DNA of 13,468 nucleotides. Origin: Actinomycetota bacterium. GTDB taxonomy: Bacteria; Actinomycetota; Thermoleophilia; Gaiellales; Gaiellaceae. A model generated the notes under the pieces. The model searched no databases, was not told the DNA's origin, and saw only the letters and a program-made list of their open reading frames with translations. Below are positions 5,609-13,387 of this stretch, piece by piece. The stretch spans positions 1-13,468 of the forward strand of contig JACDBY010000236.1 in NCBI GenBank assembly GCA_013694685.1, written 5' to 3'. The translations under genes were made by a program, and so were the position numbers. The first letter of the stretch is position 1. Each line of letters opens with the position of its first letter.

Positions 5609-6933
5609 ACCGACACCTGGCGGCGCGAGAGCGCGATGGGGACGAGCGCGAGCAGCGCGAGGCCGGCGGCGAGGAGGAAGGGGCGCGAGAACGCCGCGGT
5701 GACCGCTCGGTCGAGCTCGGAGACGAGTCGCTCCTCGAGCGTGGTGTACGCGGGCTCGTCCGGCTTGTCGTCGAACGCACCACGCACATCCGGCACCTCG
5801 CCGTCTGCGGCGCGAACGGCGGCGAGCACGTCCTGCGCGACCGCCAGCTTGTCGAGCGGTGGGATGTCGCTGTCGAGCACCGCCGCCGCGCCCGCCCGCA
5901 GCGCCCTGTCTTCGTTCCGGTCGAGCGCCGTCGTGAAGATCGGAGTCAGGAGGAGCAGCCCGACGACGACTCCGGCGTGGCGTGCGGCGATCGTCCAGCC
6001 ACCGTGCACGGCCTGAGGAGAGCGCCCTGCGAGCGCACGCTCGGTGAGCGCCGAGAGCGCGAGACCGAGACCCGCACCGAGGAGAAGCTGCGGAACGAGC
6101 GTCCAGCCCCAGCCCGAGCCGGGCAGCACCCCGAGCGCACAGAGCCCGCCCGCGACGAGAATCGCGCCCGCGGCGGCTCGCACGGCCGAGCCGCCGACCC
6201 GGTTCGCCTGTGACGACATCGCGATCGCCGCGAGCGGCATCACCGTGACGATCAGGCCCGCCGCCGCCGGCGCGACACGCCACCCGTCGACGAGCAGGAG
6301 GACGAGCAGGAAGAGCGCGGCCGTGAGCGCGCCGGAGACGAGGAGGAGCGCGAGGTTCGCGGACAGATCGGGACGGCCTGGTGGCTCCGGAACGGGGCGA
6401 GCCGGGAGGCGCCTGACGGCGACGAGCGTCGCGAGGGCGAGCGGCACCTGCGTGAGGAAGATCGACTCCCAGCCGAGCGTCTCGGTGAGGATCCCGCCGA
6501 CCGCGGGACCCAGCGCCGCCCCGAGCACTCCTGCCGCGGCCCAGGTACGCACCGCTCGCGCATCCGTCCCCTCGAGCTCCGTGAGCAGATCGAGCGCCGC
6601 GCAGACGAGGAGCGCTCCGCCAACTGCCTGGACGCACCTGCCCCCCACGAGGAGGGCGAACGACGGCGCGAGGCCGCAGACGAGCGAGGCGCCCGCGAAG
6701 ACCAACGTGCCGACGGCGAACGCCACCGTGGGATGTCGGCGTGCGGCGTACGCGGCAGGCACGGCGGCGAGCGCGAGCACGAGGTTGTACGACGTGAGCA
6801 CCCAGGCGACGGTCGGGATCTCGACGTCGAACCGCCGCAGGATGTCGGGGAGCGCGAGGGTGACGACGGACGAATCGGCGAGCGCCAGCCCGATGCCGAG
6901 GCCAACGAGTCCACGCCGGCTGCCCACGCCCAC
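5605..6933 (-). CDS. MFS transporter, DHA2 (EmrB/QacA)-like
   Basis: A 442-aa polytopic protein. Early landmarks are helix 1 with D20 (ALADSSVVTLALPDI), AWVLTSYNL (43-51, the DHA2 motif after helix 1) and GGRCVQAVGGAL (97-108, motif B with R99 in helix 4). GAALGPAVGGIL in helix 5 resembles the antiporter motif C. A hydrophilic loop of about 80 residues (roughly 335-417) precedes the last helix, typical of the long DHA2 periplasmic loop. Efflux of drugs or metabolites by proton antiport is the family role; substrate unknown. The GTG start (6931-6933) has TAGAGT 6 nt upstream and no Shine-Dalgarno. Its stop overlaps the downstream membrane protein gene. No local TetR or MarR regulator is present. 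Confidence 0.9.
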   Translation of the reverse strand: MGVGSRRGLVGLGIGLALADSSVVTLALPDILRRFDVEIPTVAWVLTSYNLVLALAAVPAAYAARRHPTVAFAVGTLVFAGASLVCGLAPSFALLVGGRCVQAVGGALLVCAALDLLTELEGTDARAVRTWAAAGVLGAALGPAVGGILTETLGWESIFLTQVPLALATLVAVRRLPARPVPEPPGRPDLSANLALLLVSGALTAALFLLVLLLVDGWRVAPAAAGLIVTVMPLAAIAMSSQANRVGGSAVRAAAGAILVAGGLCALGVLPGSGWGWTLVPQLLLGAGLGLALSALTERALAGRSPQAVHGGWTIAARHAGVVVGLLLLTPIFTTALDRNEDRALRAGAAAVLDSDIPPLDKLAVAQDVLAAVRAADGEVPDVRGAFDDKPDEPAYTTLEERLVSELDRAVTAAFSRPFLLAAGLALLALVPIALSRRQVSV

Positions 6934-6939
6934 GCCGCA

Positions 6940-6945
6940 ACTCTA
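6940..6945 (-). promoter_or_regulatory. -10 element for leaderless start of the DHA2-like MFS gene
   Basis: TAGAGT on the minus strand, then TGCGGC (6 nt), then GTG at 6933. Confidence 0.6.
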
Positions 6946-6971
6946 GTTTCGTTCGCGAAGCGACCCCGTAT

Positions 6972-7009
6972 AGGCCGCCGCCTTCGGCGTCAGGCATCGC
7001 GGTCGCAAC
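6972..7009. repeat. 38-bp dispersed repeat, copy 2
   Basis: Matches 2114-2151 at 34 of 38 positions. It lies between two divergent leaderless genes. Confidence 0.6.
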
Positions 7010-7047
7010 CCATGTCTGCGACGCGCGCGACCCGCGGCGGCCGCGGG

Positions 7048-7053
7048 TACGAT
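7048..7053 (+). promoter_or_regulatory. -10 element for leaderless start of the 155-aa membrane protein gene
   Basis: TACGAT, then CGCGCC (6 nt), then GTG at 7060. Confidence 0.6.
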
Positions 7054-7059
7054 CGCGCC

Positions 7060-7527
7060 GTGCCGTTCTGGGCCTGGATCCCTCTGCTCCTCATCCTCGT
7101 CCTGTCCATCCTGCTCGGAACGCTCGTCCTGCTGGGACGGATCAAAAACGGCAAGTACCTTCGCCCGGTCGTCACGTTCCTCTCGAAGGTGCCGCTCTTC
7201 AAGCGGTGGTTCCAGAAAGCGTCGATCGCAGCGCTCGAGCGCCAGAATCCCGATCTCGCCGCAGCGATGAAGAAGATGAGCCAGTTCGGCGAGCCGAAGA
7301 ACCCCGAGCAGGCACAGCGGATGCTGAACCTGCTGACGCCGTCCGAGCGGCGCGCCTACATGGCCGCGGTCGGGCAGGAGGCGGAGACACCCGAGGCATC
7401 GAACCGCCAGCTCCGGCGCCGGATGGAGCACGGCGGCGCAGGGATGCCGGTGCGCACGAAGCAGGTCTCGGCCCGCCCGGGCGCCGCCGGTCGCAAGACC
7501 GGCAAGAGCGCGAAGAAGAAGCGCTAA
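7060..7527 (+). CDS. Single-pass membrane protein with basic tail (155 aa)
   Basis: The start is GTG at 7060, supported by a -10 motif 6 nt upstream. The open frame extends much further upstream, but antisense to the MFS gene. The N-terminus PFWAWIPLLLILVLSILLG forms one membrane helix (about 3-26), followed by a basic stretch (GRIKNGKYLRP), so the bulk is probably cytoplasmic. The middle is helical (KRWFQKASIAALERQNPDLA, then a Glu/Pro/Gln-rich segment and LLTPSERRAYMAAVG), and the last 25 residues are rich in Lys, Arg and Gly, ending KTGKSAKKKR. Such a tail may bind nucleic acid or ribosomes, but this is speculation. Family not recognised. Monocistronic, convergent with the PLP decarboxylase gene. 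Confidence 0.75.
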   Translation: MPFWAWIPLLLILVLSILLGTLVLLGRIKNGKYLRPVVTFLSKVPLFKRWFQKASIAALERQNPDLAAAMKKMSQFGEPKNPEQAQRMLNLLTPSERRAYMAAVGQEAETPEASNRQLRRRMEHGGAGMPVRTKQVSARPGAAGRKTGKSAKKKR

Positions 7528-7555
7528 CCGACCATCGCCGGTCGTCCGCTCGTAG

Positions 7556-7575
7556 GGGCCGGACCTGTCCGGCCC
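7556..7575. terminator. Hairpin in convergent gap, GGACCTGTCC type (2)
   Basis: GGGCCGGA and TCCGGCCC form a stem around CCTG, preceded by GTAG. It is a close relative of 5066-5091. It lies 28 nt past the stop of the + strand gene and could end transcription from either side. No U-tract. Confidence 0.5.
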
Positions 7576-7618
7576 GCGTCCCGTCACGCCGTACCCACCC
7601 GCAGACGCAGCGATCGTA

Positions 7619-7639
7619 GGGGCCGGTCCTTCCGGCCCC
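7619..7639. terminator. Hairpin in convergent gap, related type (3)
   Basis: GGGGCCGG and CCGGCCCC form an 8-bp stem around TCCTT, again preceded by GTAG. It lies 19 nt past the stop of the minus-strand PLP decarboxylase gene. Probably a bidirectional terminator or extragenic palindrome. Confidence 0.5.
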
Positions 7640-7658
7640 ACCCGACCGCGGCGCCGCG

Positions 7659-9080
7659 TCAGCGAGCCAGCCGTGTCCCGAGCTCGCGCGTGAGCTCGAC
7701 GAGCGCGCGCACGTCGTCGTCGGTCGTCCGGTAGTTGACGACGCACGGGCGCAGGCACACCTTCCCGTCGACGCGCGCCGGCGAGATCCAGACGCTGCCG
7801 TCCTCCTGCAGTGCCTGCGCGAGCCGCGCGTTGTGGGCGTCGAGGTCTGCGACGCCGCTCGGGACGTGGCGAAACGGGACGACGGACAGCATCGGCTCGC
7901 CGCAGAGCGGCTCGAGGTCGTCGTGACGGCCGAGCTCTCGGTGGAGGAGGCGCGCCTGGCCGAGGTTCCGCTCGATCGCGGCGCGGATCGCGTCGGCGCC
8001 ATGGGCGCGGAAGGCGAGCCAGAGCTTCAGCGCCCGGAACGGGCGCGAGTACTCGAGCGTGATGTCGACCATGTGGTGGTCGGGGCGCTCGTGCGGGATG
8101 TAGTCCTCCTCGTGCGCAAGGGCGCCGTGCAGGTCCTCGCGCCGCCGGACGAGAACGACGCCGCAGGCCTTTGGGAGAAAGAGCCACTTGTGGGCGTCGA
8201 GGGTCACCGAATCCGCGCGGTCGAGCCCTGTGAAGAGATGCCCGGCGGAAAGTGTCGAGGCGGCCGCGACCCCGTACGCGCCGTCGACATGGAGCCAGAC
8301 GCCGCGCTCCTCGCAGACGTCGGCGAGGCCGGCGATCGGGTCGACGGCGCCCGTCAGCGTCGTCCCGGCCGTCGCCACGACGGCCACCGGCGCAATTCCT
8401 GCAGCACGGTCGGCGTCGATCGCAGCGGCCGTGGCGGCGGGCAGGAGCCGACGGTGGTCGTCCTGTGGCAGCGAGCGGACCCAGGCCGAGCCGAGCCCCA
8501 GAAGCTCCGCCGAGCGGACGACCGAGTAGTGCGCCTCGGCCGAGCAGTAGAGGGCGCCGTGCACGTCGCCCACCCCCGTTCGACGCGCACCGGGAAGGGC
8601 GTGCTCGCGCGCCGCGGCGAGCGCGGTCACGTTCGAGATCGTGCCGCCGCTCGTAAACGCGCCCGCCGCCGCGGGGAAGCCGATGAACTCGCTCACCCAG
8701 CGGATCGCCTGATCCTCGACCTCCGACGCGGCGCCCGCCCAGACTGCGAGGTTGACGTCGAAGCACGACGCGAGGAGGTCGCCGAGGACTCCGATCTCAA
8801 GCCCCGACGAGCCGACGAACGCGAAGAACCTCGGTCGCGGCTGCGCGAGCGACACGTCGAGCATCTGCGCCGCGTCCTCGAGCGCTCCGAGCGCGCTCGA
8901 GCCCGCCTGCGGCAGCTCCGCGCGGAGGAGTGCCTGGAGACGCTCGCCGATCTGGGGCTGCTCCGGACGGGCCGTGTCGAAGCTGCGCCAGGCGTCCGCG
9001 ACGATCGCCGTCGCCCGCTCGAGCACCTGCTCGCGGGTCGCGTCGAGTCGCAGAGACGGGAGCTCGGACGCCGTGGTCAT
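7659..9080 (-). CDS. Group II PLP-dependent decarboxylase (aromatic-L-amino-acid decarboxylase-like)
   Basis: A 473-aa fold-type I PLP enzyme. The Schiff-base lysine is K298 in DAHKW (295-299). The ring-binding aspartate and alanine are in HVDGAYG (264-270; D266, A268), and the stacking histidine is H184 in AEAHYS. FTSGGTISN (142-150) and TAGTTLTGAVDP (237-248) are further family blocks. Group II members decarboxylate aromatic amino acids, glutamate or aspartate. RPRFFAFVGSSG near residue 82 is the usual N-terminal active-site region. The operon context of aromatic-ring enzymes favours an aromatic substrate such as DOPA or tyrosine, but this is inference. The ATG overlaps the aldehyde dehydrogenase stop as ATGA, so the two are coupled. 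Last gene of the operon. Confidence 0.9.
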   Translation of the reverse strand: MTTASELPSLRLDATREQVLERATAIVADAWRSFDTARPEQPQIGERLQALLRAELPQAGSSALGALEDAAQMLDVSLAQPRPRFFAFVGSSGLEIGVLGDLLASCFDVNLAVWAGAASEVEDQAIRWVSEFIGFPAAAGAFTSGGTISNVTALAAAREHALPGARRTGVGDVHGALYCSAEAHYSVVRSAELLGLGSAWVRSLPQDDHRRLLPAATAAAIDADRAAGIAPVAVVATAGTTLTGAVDPIAGLADVCEERGVWLHVDGAYGVAAASTLSAGHLFTGLDRADSVTLDAHKWLFLPKACGVVLVRRREDLHGALAHEEDYIPHERPDHHMVDITLEYSRPFRALKLWLAFRAHGADAIRAAIERNLGQARLLHRELGRHDDLEPLCGEPMLSVVPFRHVPSGVADLDAHNARLAQALQEDGSVWISPARVDGKVCLRPCVVNYRTTDDDVRALVELTRELGTRLAR

Positions 9081-10534
9081 GCGGTCGTTCCGTCCAGGAT
9101 CTGCAGCGTCTTCAGATCCGAGTAGAAGTCGAGCGCGTAGTCGCCCCCCTCGCGACCGATCCCCGAGCTGCCGATGCCCCCGAACGGCGCCGTGAGGTCG
9201 CGAACGAGGAACGTGTTGACCCAGACCGTTCCCGCCCTCAAGGTGCGTCCCACCCGCTCGGCACGTTCCTCCGAGCCCGTGTAGACGATCCCGGAGAGTC
9301 CGTAGCGGGTCGAGTTGGCGAGCGCAACCGCCTCGTCCTCGTCGGCGAACGTCTGGAACGTGAGCACCGGGCCGAAGACCTCACGCTGGACGATCTCGGA
9401 CTCGTTCGAGGCCGGGACGACGAGGGTCGGCTCGTAGTAGAGCGGCCCGACGTCCCCGCATCGCCGTCCGCCGCGGACGATCTCGTCGCCCGCCTCGCGC
9501 GCGCGCTCAACGAACCCTTCCACGCGCGCGAGGTGCTCGGGATGGATGAGCGGCGAGACGGTCGTCGCGTCGTCCCGCGGGTCGCCGAGCACGTGCTCGT
9601 CCGTGAAGCGGTGGAAGAGCTCGAGAAACGGCTCGGCGACCTTCTCCTCGACGAGGAGGCGCGTTCCCGCAAGGCAGACCTGACCAGCGTCGTCGTACTG
9701 ACCCGCGGCTCTACAGGCCGCCGCCTCGAGGTCGGCATCCGCAAAGACGAGGAGCGGACCCTTGCCGCCAAGCTCGCCGGTGAACGGGACGACGTTCCGT
9801 GCGGCCGCCGTCCCGATGTGCACCGCCGTCTCCGGCGAGCCGGTGAACGAGATGCGCCGGACACCGGCGTGCTTCGTGAGGGCTGCGCCGATCTCCTCGC
9901 CGATCCCCTGCACGACGTTGAAGACGCCGGGCGGCATCCCTGCCTCGGCGGCGAGGTCGCAGAGGAGCGAGCACGAGAGCGGTGACCACTCGGCGGGCTT
10001 GAGCACGACGGTGCAGCCCGCTGCGAGCGCCGGTGCCGTCTTCCAGGTCGAGAGCATGAAGGGGGCGTTCCACGGCGTGATCACGACCGCCGGCCCGCTG
10101 GGCATCCGGACGACGCGGTTCCGCGTGCCGTTCGACTCCCAGACCCGTTCCTCGTATGCCAGCGCGAGGTCGGCGTAGGCGCGGAAGTTCCGCGCGCCAC
10201 GCGAGATGACGCGCGCCCGGAGCGAGCGCAGCAGCATCGCCATGTCGGCGCACTCGACGGCCGCGAGCCGCTCGACGTTCGCGTCGATCAGGTCGGCGAG
10301 GCGGTGGAGCACCTCCGCACGGCCGGCCGCACCCAGAGCCGCCCACGCCGGAAAGGCGTTGGTCGCCGCAGCGACGGCGAGTGAGGCCTCGCGCTCGCCG
10401 CCGCGCGCCACCTCTGCGAGCGGCTGCGCGTCGATCGGGCTCAGGTCGACGAACGTCTCGTCACTTCCGACCCGCTCGCCGCCGATGAAGTGCTCGGTCG
10501 AGACCTCGACGCCGGCGACCTCCGCGACGCTCAA
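9077..10534 (-). CDS. Aldehyde dehydrogenase (possible muconic-semialdehyde dehydrogenase)
   Basis: A 485-aa NAD(P)-dependent aldehyde dehydrogenase with N156 (TPWNAP), K179 (VVLKPAEWSP), the TGS turn (231-233), the general base E254 in ELGGKGP, and the catalytic C287 in GQVCLAG. The GQ-x-C-x-AGTRLLV wording resembles 5-carboxymethyl-2-hydroxymuconate semialdehyde and 2-hydroxymuconic semialdehyde dehydrogenases, fitting a role after the extradiol dioxygenase. The specific substrate is inference. The TTG start at 10534 is preferred: TAAGGA lies 7 nt upstream, and protein similarity begins there. The open frame itself continues to 10645 into an inserted element. It is separated from the upstream gene by 171 bp, unlike the other tight junctions of this operon. 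Confidence 0.88.
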   Translation of the reverse strand: MSVAEVAGVEVSTEHFIGGERVGSDETFVDLSPIDAQPLAEVARGGEREASLAVAAATNAFPAWAALGAAGRAEVLHRLADLIDANVERLAAVECADMAMLLRSLRARVISRGARNFRAYADLALAYEERVWESNGTRNRVVRMPSGPAVVITPWNAPFMLSTWKTAPALAAGCTVVLKPAEWSPLSCSLLCDLAAEAGMPPGVFNVVQGIGEEIGAALTKHAGVRRISFTGSPETAVHIGTAAARNVVPFTGELGGKGPLLVFADADLEAAACRAAGQYDDAGQVCLAGTRLLVEEKVAEPFLELFHRFTDEHVLGDPRDDATTVSPLIHPEHLARVEGFVERAREAGDEIVRGGRRCGDVGPLYYEPTLVVPASNESEIVQREVFGPVLTFQTFADEDEAVALANSTRYGLSGIVYTGSEERAERVGRTLRAGTVWVNTFLVRDLTAPFGGIGSSGIGREGGDYALDFYSDLKTLQILDGTTA

Positions 10535-10597
10535 GCGAAGATCCTTACGACAGCCGCCGCCAAGCTGCGCACCGTCACCCCGTCTGCGAGGGCGTCT

Positions 10598-10700
10598 TTG
10601 TGTTGATTCAACACGAGCTCTGGACGCCCGAGCACCGATGTGCACTCGAATGCCAGGACGAACGTCAGGCCGCGCTCGAGCTTGTGCTGAATCAACACAA
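10598..10700. mobile_element. 103-bp element with terminal inverted repeats and 6-bp flanking repeat (MITE-like)
   Basis: The 23-bp ends (10598-10620 and 10678-10700) are inverted copies matching at 21 of 23 positions, starting TTGTGTTGATTCA. Each end is itself a palindrome, perfect at 10600-10614 (GTGTTGATTCAACAC) and with one mismatch at 10684-10698. Immediately outside both ends is GCGTCT (10592-10597 and 10701-10706), a putative 6-bp target duplication. This is the form of a small non-autonomous transposon. No transposase is present. The second copy of the flanking repeat ends on the first base of the decarboxylase-like gene's stop codon. Alternatively, the palindromes may be two operators for the downstream genes. 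Confidence 0.6.
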
Positions 10701-10705
10701 GCGTC

Positions 10706-11557
10706 TCACGTGCCGAGCTCGCGAACCGTCTCGAGGTCGTCGACCGTGTAGCCGAACGTGAACCGGTAGCCGCGCCCGAGCCGAACAGGGGCGAGCGCGT
10801 CGGCCTCGTCGTGACCCGAGCCGAAGAGCTCGAGCGTTGCGCTTCCCTCCCACACCTCGGAGACCGCCCGGTCGCGCGAGACGGCGCGGACGAGCTCGTG
10901 GACGGCAGGGGCATCGTGCTCTCCGGCCGCAAGGCGCGGGAAGTGCCGCACGTTGACGATCGAAGGCACGTTGTGGAACGGCCCGCCCTCGGATGGATGC
11001 TCGAGCGTGACCGTCGCCTGGGCGACGCGCCGCTCGTAGGCGGCGCAGGTCGCGCCGAAGCGCGCACCGGCGGCCATTCCCGGGTCAGCCGGCCCGCCGA
11101 GGCCGAAGCTCCGCGTGATCCAGATCGAGCCGAGCTTCTTCGGAAAGCCCTGGATCCAGCCGCGGGCGAGCGCGAAGTCGCGGTCGACCCAGATGGCCGA
11201 GCACACCGTCACCTCCTCCTCGTCGAGGATCCCCGAGGTGACGATGAAGACCTCTTTGTACTGCGAGCGCGACGGGTCGAGGAGCTCGTCCCCACCCTCG
11301 GAGCACGACTGCCAGTCGGCCGCGACGAACGCGCAGCGCCCTGGATCGGAGTGCGGTTCGATCCCGTCGGGAAGGAAGGCGACGGCCCTGTCGGGGTCGG
11401 CCCAGTAGTCGATCACGAGGAACGCGCCGACGTAGTGCCACGGCGGATACGGGACGAGCGACGAGCGCCCCTCGGGCGTCCGCGGGAGGCTGTAACCCTT
11501 GAGGCGTGGCTCAGGGCGTGGCTTCAGCCGCGCCTCTGCGTTCGGCTCGTCGCTCAT
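10706..11557 (-). CDS. Acetoacetate decarboxylase (ADC)-family protein
   Basis: 283 aa, close to the usual family length. GWIQGFPKKLGSIWITR (133-149) holds the paired lysines of the ADC family (K140-K141), the first of which forms the Schiff base in acetoacetate decarboxylase. QYKEVFIV (99-106) supplies the conserved glutamate, E102. The motif ADPDRAVAFLPDGIEP (53-68) also fits. Family members decarboxylate beta-keto acids or act on other keto acids, and several sit in aromatic or terpene catabolic clusters, so the substrate here is open. A role on a keto-acid product of ring cleavage is inference. ATG at 11557 has GGAAGG as ribosome binding site and starts 22 nt after the dioxygenase stop. 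The stop codon abuts the inserted element at 10598-10700, so the C-terminus could have been altered. Confidence 0.82.
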   Translation of the reverse strand: MSDEPNAEARLKPRPEPRLKGYSLPRTPEGRSSLVPYPPWHYVGAFLVIDYWADPDRAVAFLPDGIEPHSDPGRCAFVAADWQSCSEGGDELLDPSRSQYKEVFIVTSGILDEEEVTVCSAIWVDRDFALARGWIQGFPKKLGSIWITRSFGLGGPADPGMAAGARFGATCAAYERRVAQATVTLEHPSEGGPFHNVPSIVNVRHFPRLAAGEHDAPAVHELVRAVSRDRAVSEVWEGSATLELFGSGHDEADALAPVRLGRGYRFTFGYTVDDLETVRELGT

Positions 11558-11579
11558 GGGCCAACCTTCCGTTGGACGC

Positions 11580-12509
11580 TCACGCTTTCACCGGGGGGAG
11601 CACGCGGCCACGCGTCTCCCAGCTCTCGCGCTCGAACTCGATCGCGACCGGGTCGAAGCGGAAGTACGACCGCGGCGGCAGCGGGCCCCACGTGTTCGAG
11701 GAGTACCGGTCGTCCGGATACGTCCGGGGCTCGTGATCGGGGGCGAGGAGCTCCATGTCGCAGTAGAGCTCGACGTGGCACGGCTCCTCCGTGATCCGCA
11801 CGTACGTCGCGATGTTGCCTGCGATCCCGTGGCGCGTCGGCCCCCACGAGACCCAGCGGCCGTGCCGCGCGAGATGATCGAGGAGGTCGCGCATCTTGCC
11901 GATGTCGACGACGTCGAACGCGAGGTGATGAAAGTGGGCGTAACCGAGGTCGACGAGCGCCAGCACGTGGTGTTCTGCGTCGATGTGGAACCAGAGGCCC
12001 GCGTCCCCGAGGCGGTCGGAGACCTTCATGCCCAGCACGTCGACGTAGAACGCCTCGTTCGCCGCGAGCGCCCCGGTGAGGTGGTTGACGTGACCCAGCC
12101 GCCGCGGTCCGCCGAGGTGGACGCTCGTCGAGGCCCGCGCGTGCTGCGGCCAGCGAGCCTGCTCGCTCTCAGCCGGACGATGGGGGACGAGCTGGATCGC
12201 GCGACGATCGGGATCGCAGAGCCAGAGGCCGTCGTGCTCGACGCTGTACCGGACACCGAGCTCCTCGAGGTGCAGGCGTGCGTCGGCGCGCGTGGTCTCG
12301 CGGTGAAGCTCGAACGCGACGTGGTCGTACCCCGGCTCGGCGTCGGGGACGAGCTCGAGCGAGTACCGCTCGTCGTCACACGCGAGAAACGCCCTCCCGT
12401 CGGCACGTTGTCGCTCGACGAGCCCGAGCTGGATGCACCAGCGCGCGGCGGCCTCGTCGAGATCGCGTACCCCGATACCCACGTGGTCGATGCGCGCCAG
12501 CCGGATCAC
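11580..12509 (-). CDS. Extradiol ring-cleavage dioxygenase, VOC superfamily (catechol 2,3-dioxygenase-like)
   Basis: 309 aa with two tandem vicinal-oxygen-chelate modules. The N-terminal module (2-110, starting IDHVGIGVRDLDEAAARW) is structural. The catalytic module starts at LGHVNH (138-143). Fe(II)/Mn(II) ligands are likely H140, one of H194/H195 in FHHLAF, and E247 in HVELY, the classic type I extradiol triad. It should cleave a catechol beside its hydroxyls, giving a semialdehyde. Candidates include catechol, homoprotocatechuate and related diols. GTG at 12507-12509 overlaps the stop of the FAH-family gene as GTGA, which sets the start. The neighbours (FAH-family enzyme, aldehyde dehydrogenase) support a meta-cleavage pathway. 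Confidence 0.88.
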   Translation of the reverse strand: MIRLARIDHVGIGVRDLDEAAARWCIQLGLVERQRADGRAFLACDDERYSLELVPDAEPGYDHVAFELHRETTRADARLHLEELGVRYSVEHDGLWLCDPDRRAIQLVPHRPAESEQARWPQHARASTSVHLGGPRRLGHVNHLTGALAANEAFYVDVLGMKVSDRLGDAGLWFHIDAEHHVLALVDLGYAHFHHLAFDVVDIGKMRDLLDHLARHGRWVSWGPTRHGIAGNIATYVRITEEPCHVELYCDMELLAPDHEPRTYPDDRYSSNTWGPLPPRSYFRFDPVAIEFERESWETRGRVLPPVKA

Positions 12510-13387
12510 GTGCGACCCTCCGCGACGCGACGCTCGGCCTCGTCCTCCGGGATCGCGAGCGCGACATGGAGCGTCTGCGCCGAGACCTGGAGCTGCTCCC
12601 CGGGGCCTGTGAGGTCGACGTCCCACTCGTCGACGGTGTTCGTCAGTCGCCCGAGGCCGTCGATCTCGACCTCGACGACGTCGCCCGCCTTCATCGGACG
12701 CGAGTTTGCGGGTGTCCCGGTGAGCACGACGTCGCCGGGCTCGAGCGTGATCGTCCGGCAGAGGTCGGCGAGTTGGTACGCGACGCCGAACAGGAGGTCG
12801 TCGGCCGTCGTCTCCTGCACGACCTCCCCGTTCAGATAGGTGCGGAGCGCGAAGGCGGACGGGTCGAGGTCGGAGGCGGGCACGAGCTCGGGGCCGAGCG
12901 GCAGGAAGCCGTCCTGGCCCTTGACGCGAAGCATCGAGCCCCGATCGGCGTGGCGAAAGTCGTGCATCCCCACATCGTTCGCGCACGTGTAGCCGGCGAC
13001 GTACGAGAGCACGTCGTCGAGCGGGACGCCCTTCATCCGGCGGCCGATCACGACAGCGAGCTCACCCTCGTAGTTGAGGAACCGTGCGCCCTTCGCCAGC
13101 CTGATCGATCGTCGATGCCCGTTGAGGGTCGAGGGGGGCTTCAGGAAGTACGACGGCTCCGGCGGAATCCGTGCCGCGTACTCCTCGACGCGAGAACGGT
13201 ACGTGAGATGGACGGCCAGAATTTTCGTCGGCTCGACCGGAGCGAGGTACAACGCATCGCGCTCGGGCACAGCGCCGCCGCCGTCGAGGCGGATCGAGTC
13301 GCCCTCGAGGATTCCCCACCGCGGCTCGCCGTCGACCTCGACGCGACGACGGCGCTCCGAGACGTGGAGCTCAGAGGTGGGCGGCAT
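12506..13387 (-). CDS. Fumarylacetoacetate hydrolase (FAH)-family enzyme
   Basis: 293 aa. The FAH catalytic domain has metal ligands E107 and E109 in NYEGELAVVIGR and D138 in CANDVG, then K156 in VKGQDGFLPLGP, and LTGTPANS near the C-terminal third, all family hallmarks. Members hydrolyse, isomerise or decarboxylate 2-oxo/2-hydroxy dienoates. Beside an extradiol dioxygenase and a semialdehyde dehydrogenase, it is probably an HpaG-like isomerase/decarboxylase or a ring-fission-product hydrolase; which one cannot be told. The ATG at 13385-13387 is preferred: GGAGG lies 3 nt upstream, and similarity starts after it. The start overlaps the end of the preceding gene by 17 nt. First complete gene of the operon in this window. 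Confidence 0.9.
   Translation of the reverse strand: MPPTSELHVSERRRRVEVDGEPRWGILEGDSIRLDGGGAVPERDALYLAPVEPTKILAVHLTYRSRVEEYAARIPPEPSYFLKPPSTLNGHRRSIRLAKGARFLNYEGELAVVIGRRMKGVPLDDVLSYVAGYTCANDVGMHDFRHADRGSMLRVKGQDGFLPLGPELVPASDLDPSAFALRTYLNGEVVQETTADDLLFGVAYQLADLCRTITLEPGDVVLTGTPANSRPMKAGDVVEVEIDGLGRLTNTVDEWDVDLTGPGEQLQVSAQTLHVALAIPEDEAERRVAEGRT

Noticed and set aside
5153..6997. 614-aa minus-strand open frame
   Set aside because: Only its last 151 codons look coding. The rest is an out-of-frame reading of the DHA2-like MFS gene.
10600..10614. The perfect 15-bp palindrome as a simple operator
   Set aside because: Not excluded, but the pair of palindromes forms 23-bp inverted ends with a 6-bp flanking direct repeat, which a mobile element explains better.
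10535..10645. Longer N-terminus of the aldehyde dehydrogenase from an ATG at 10645
   Set aside because: That extension is translated from the inserted palindromic element and has no aldehyde dehydrogenase similarity. A TTG with a ribosome binding site at 10534 starts where the family similarity starts.
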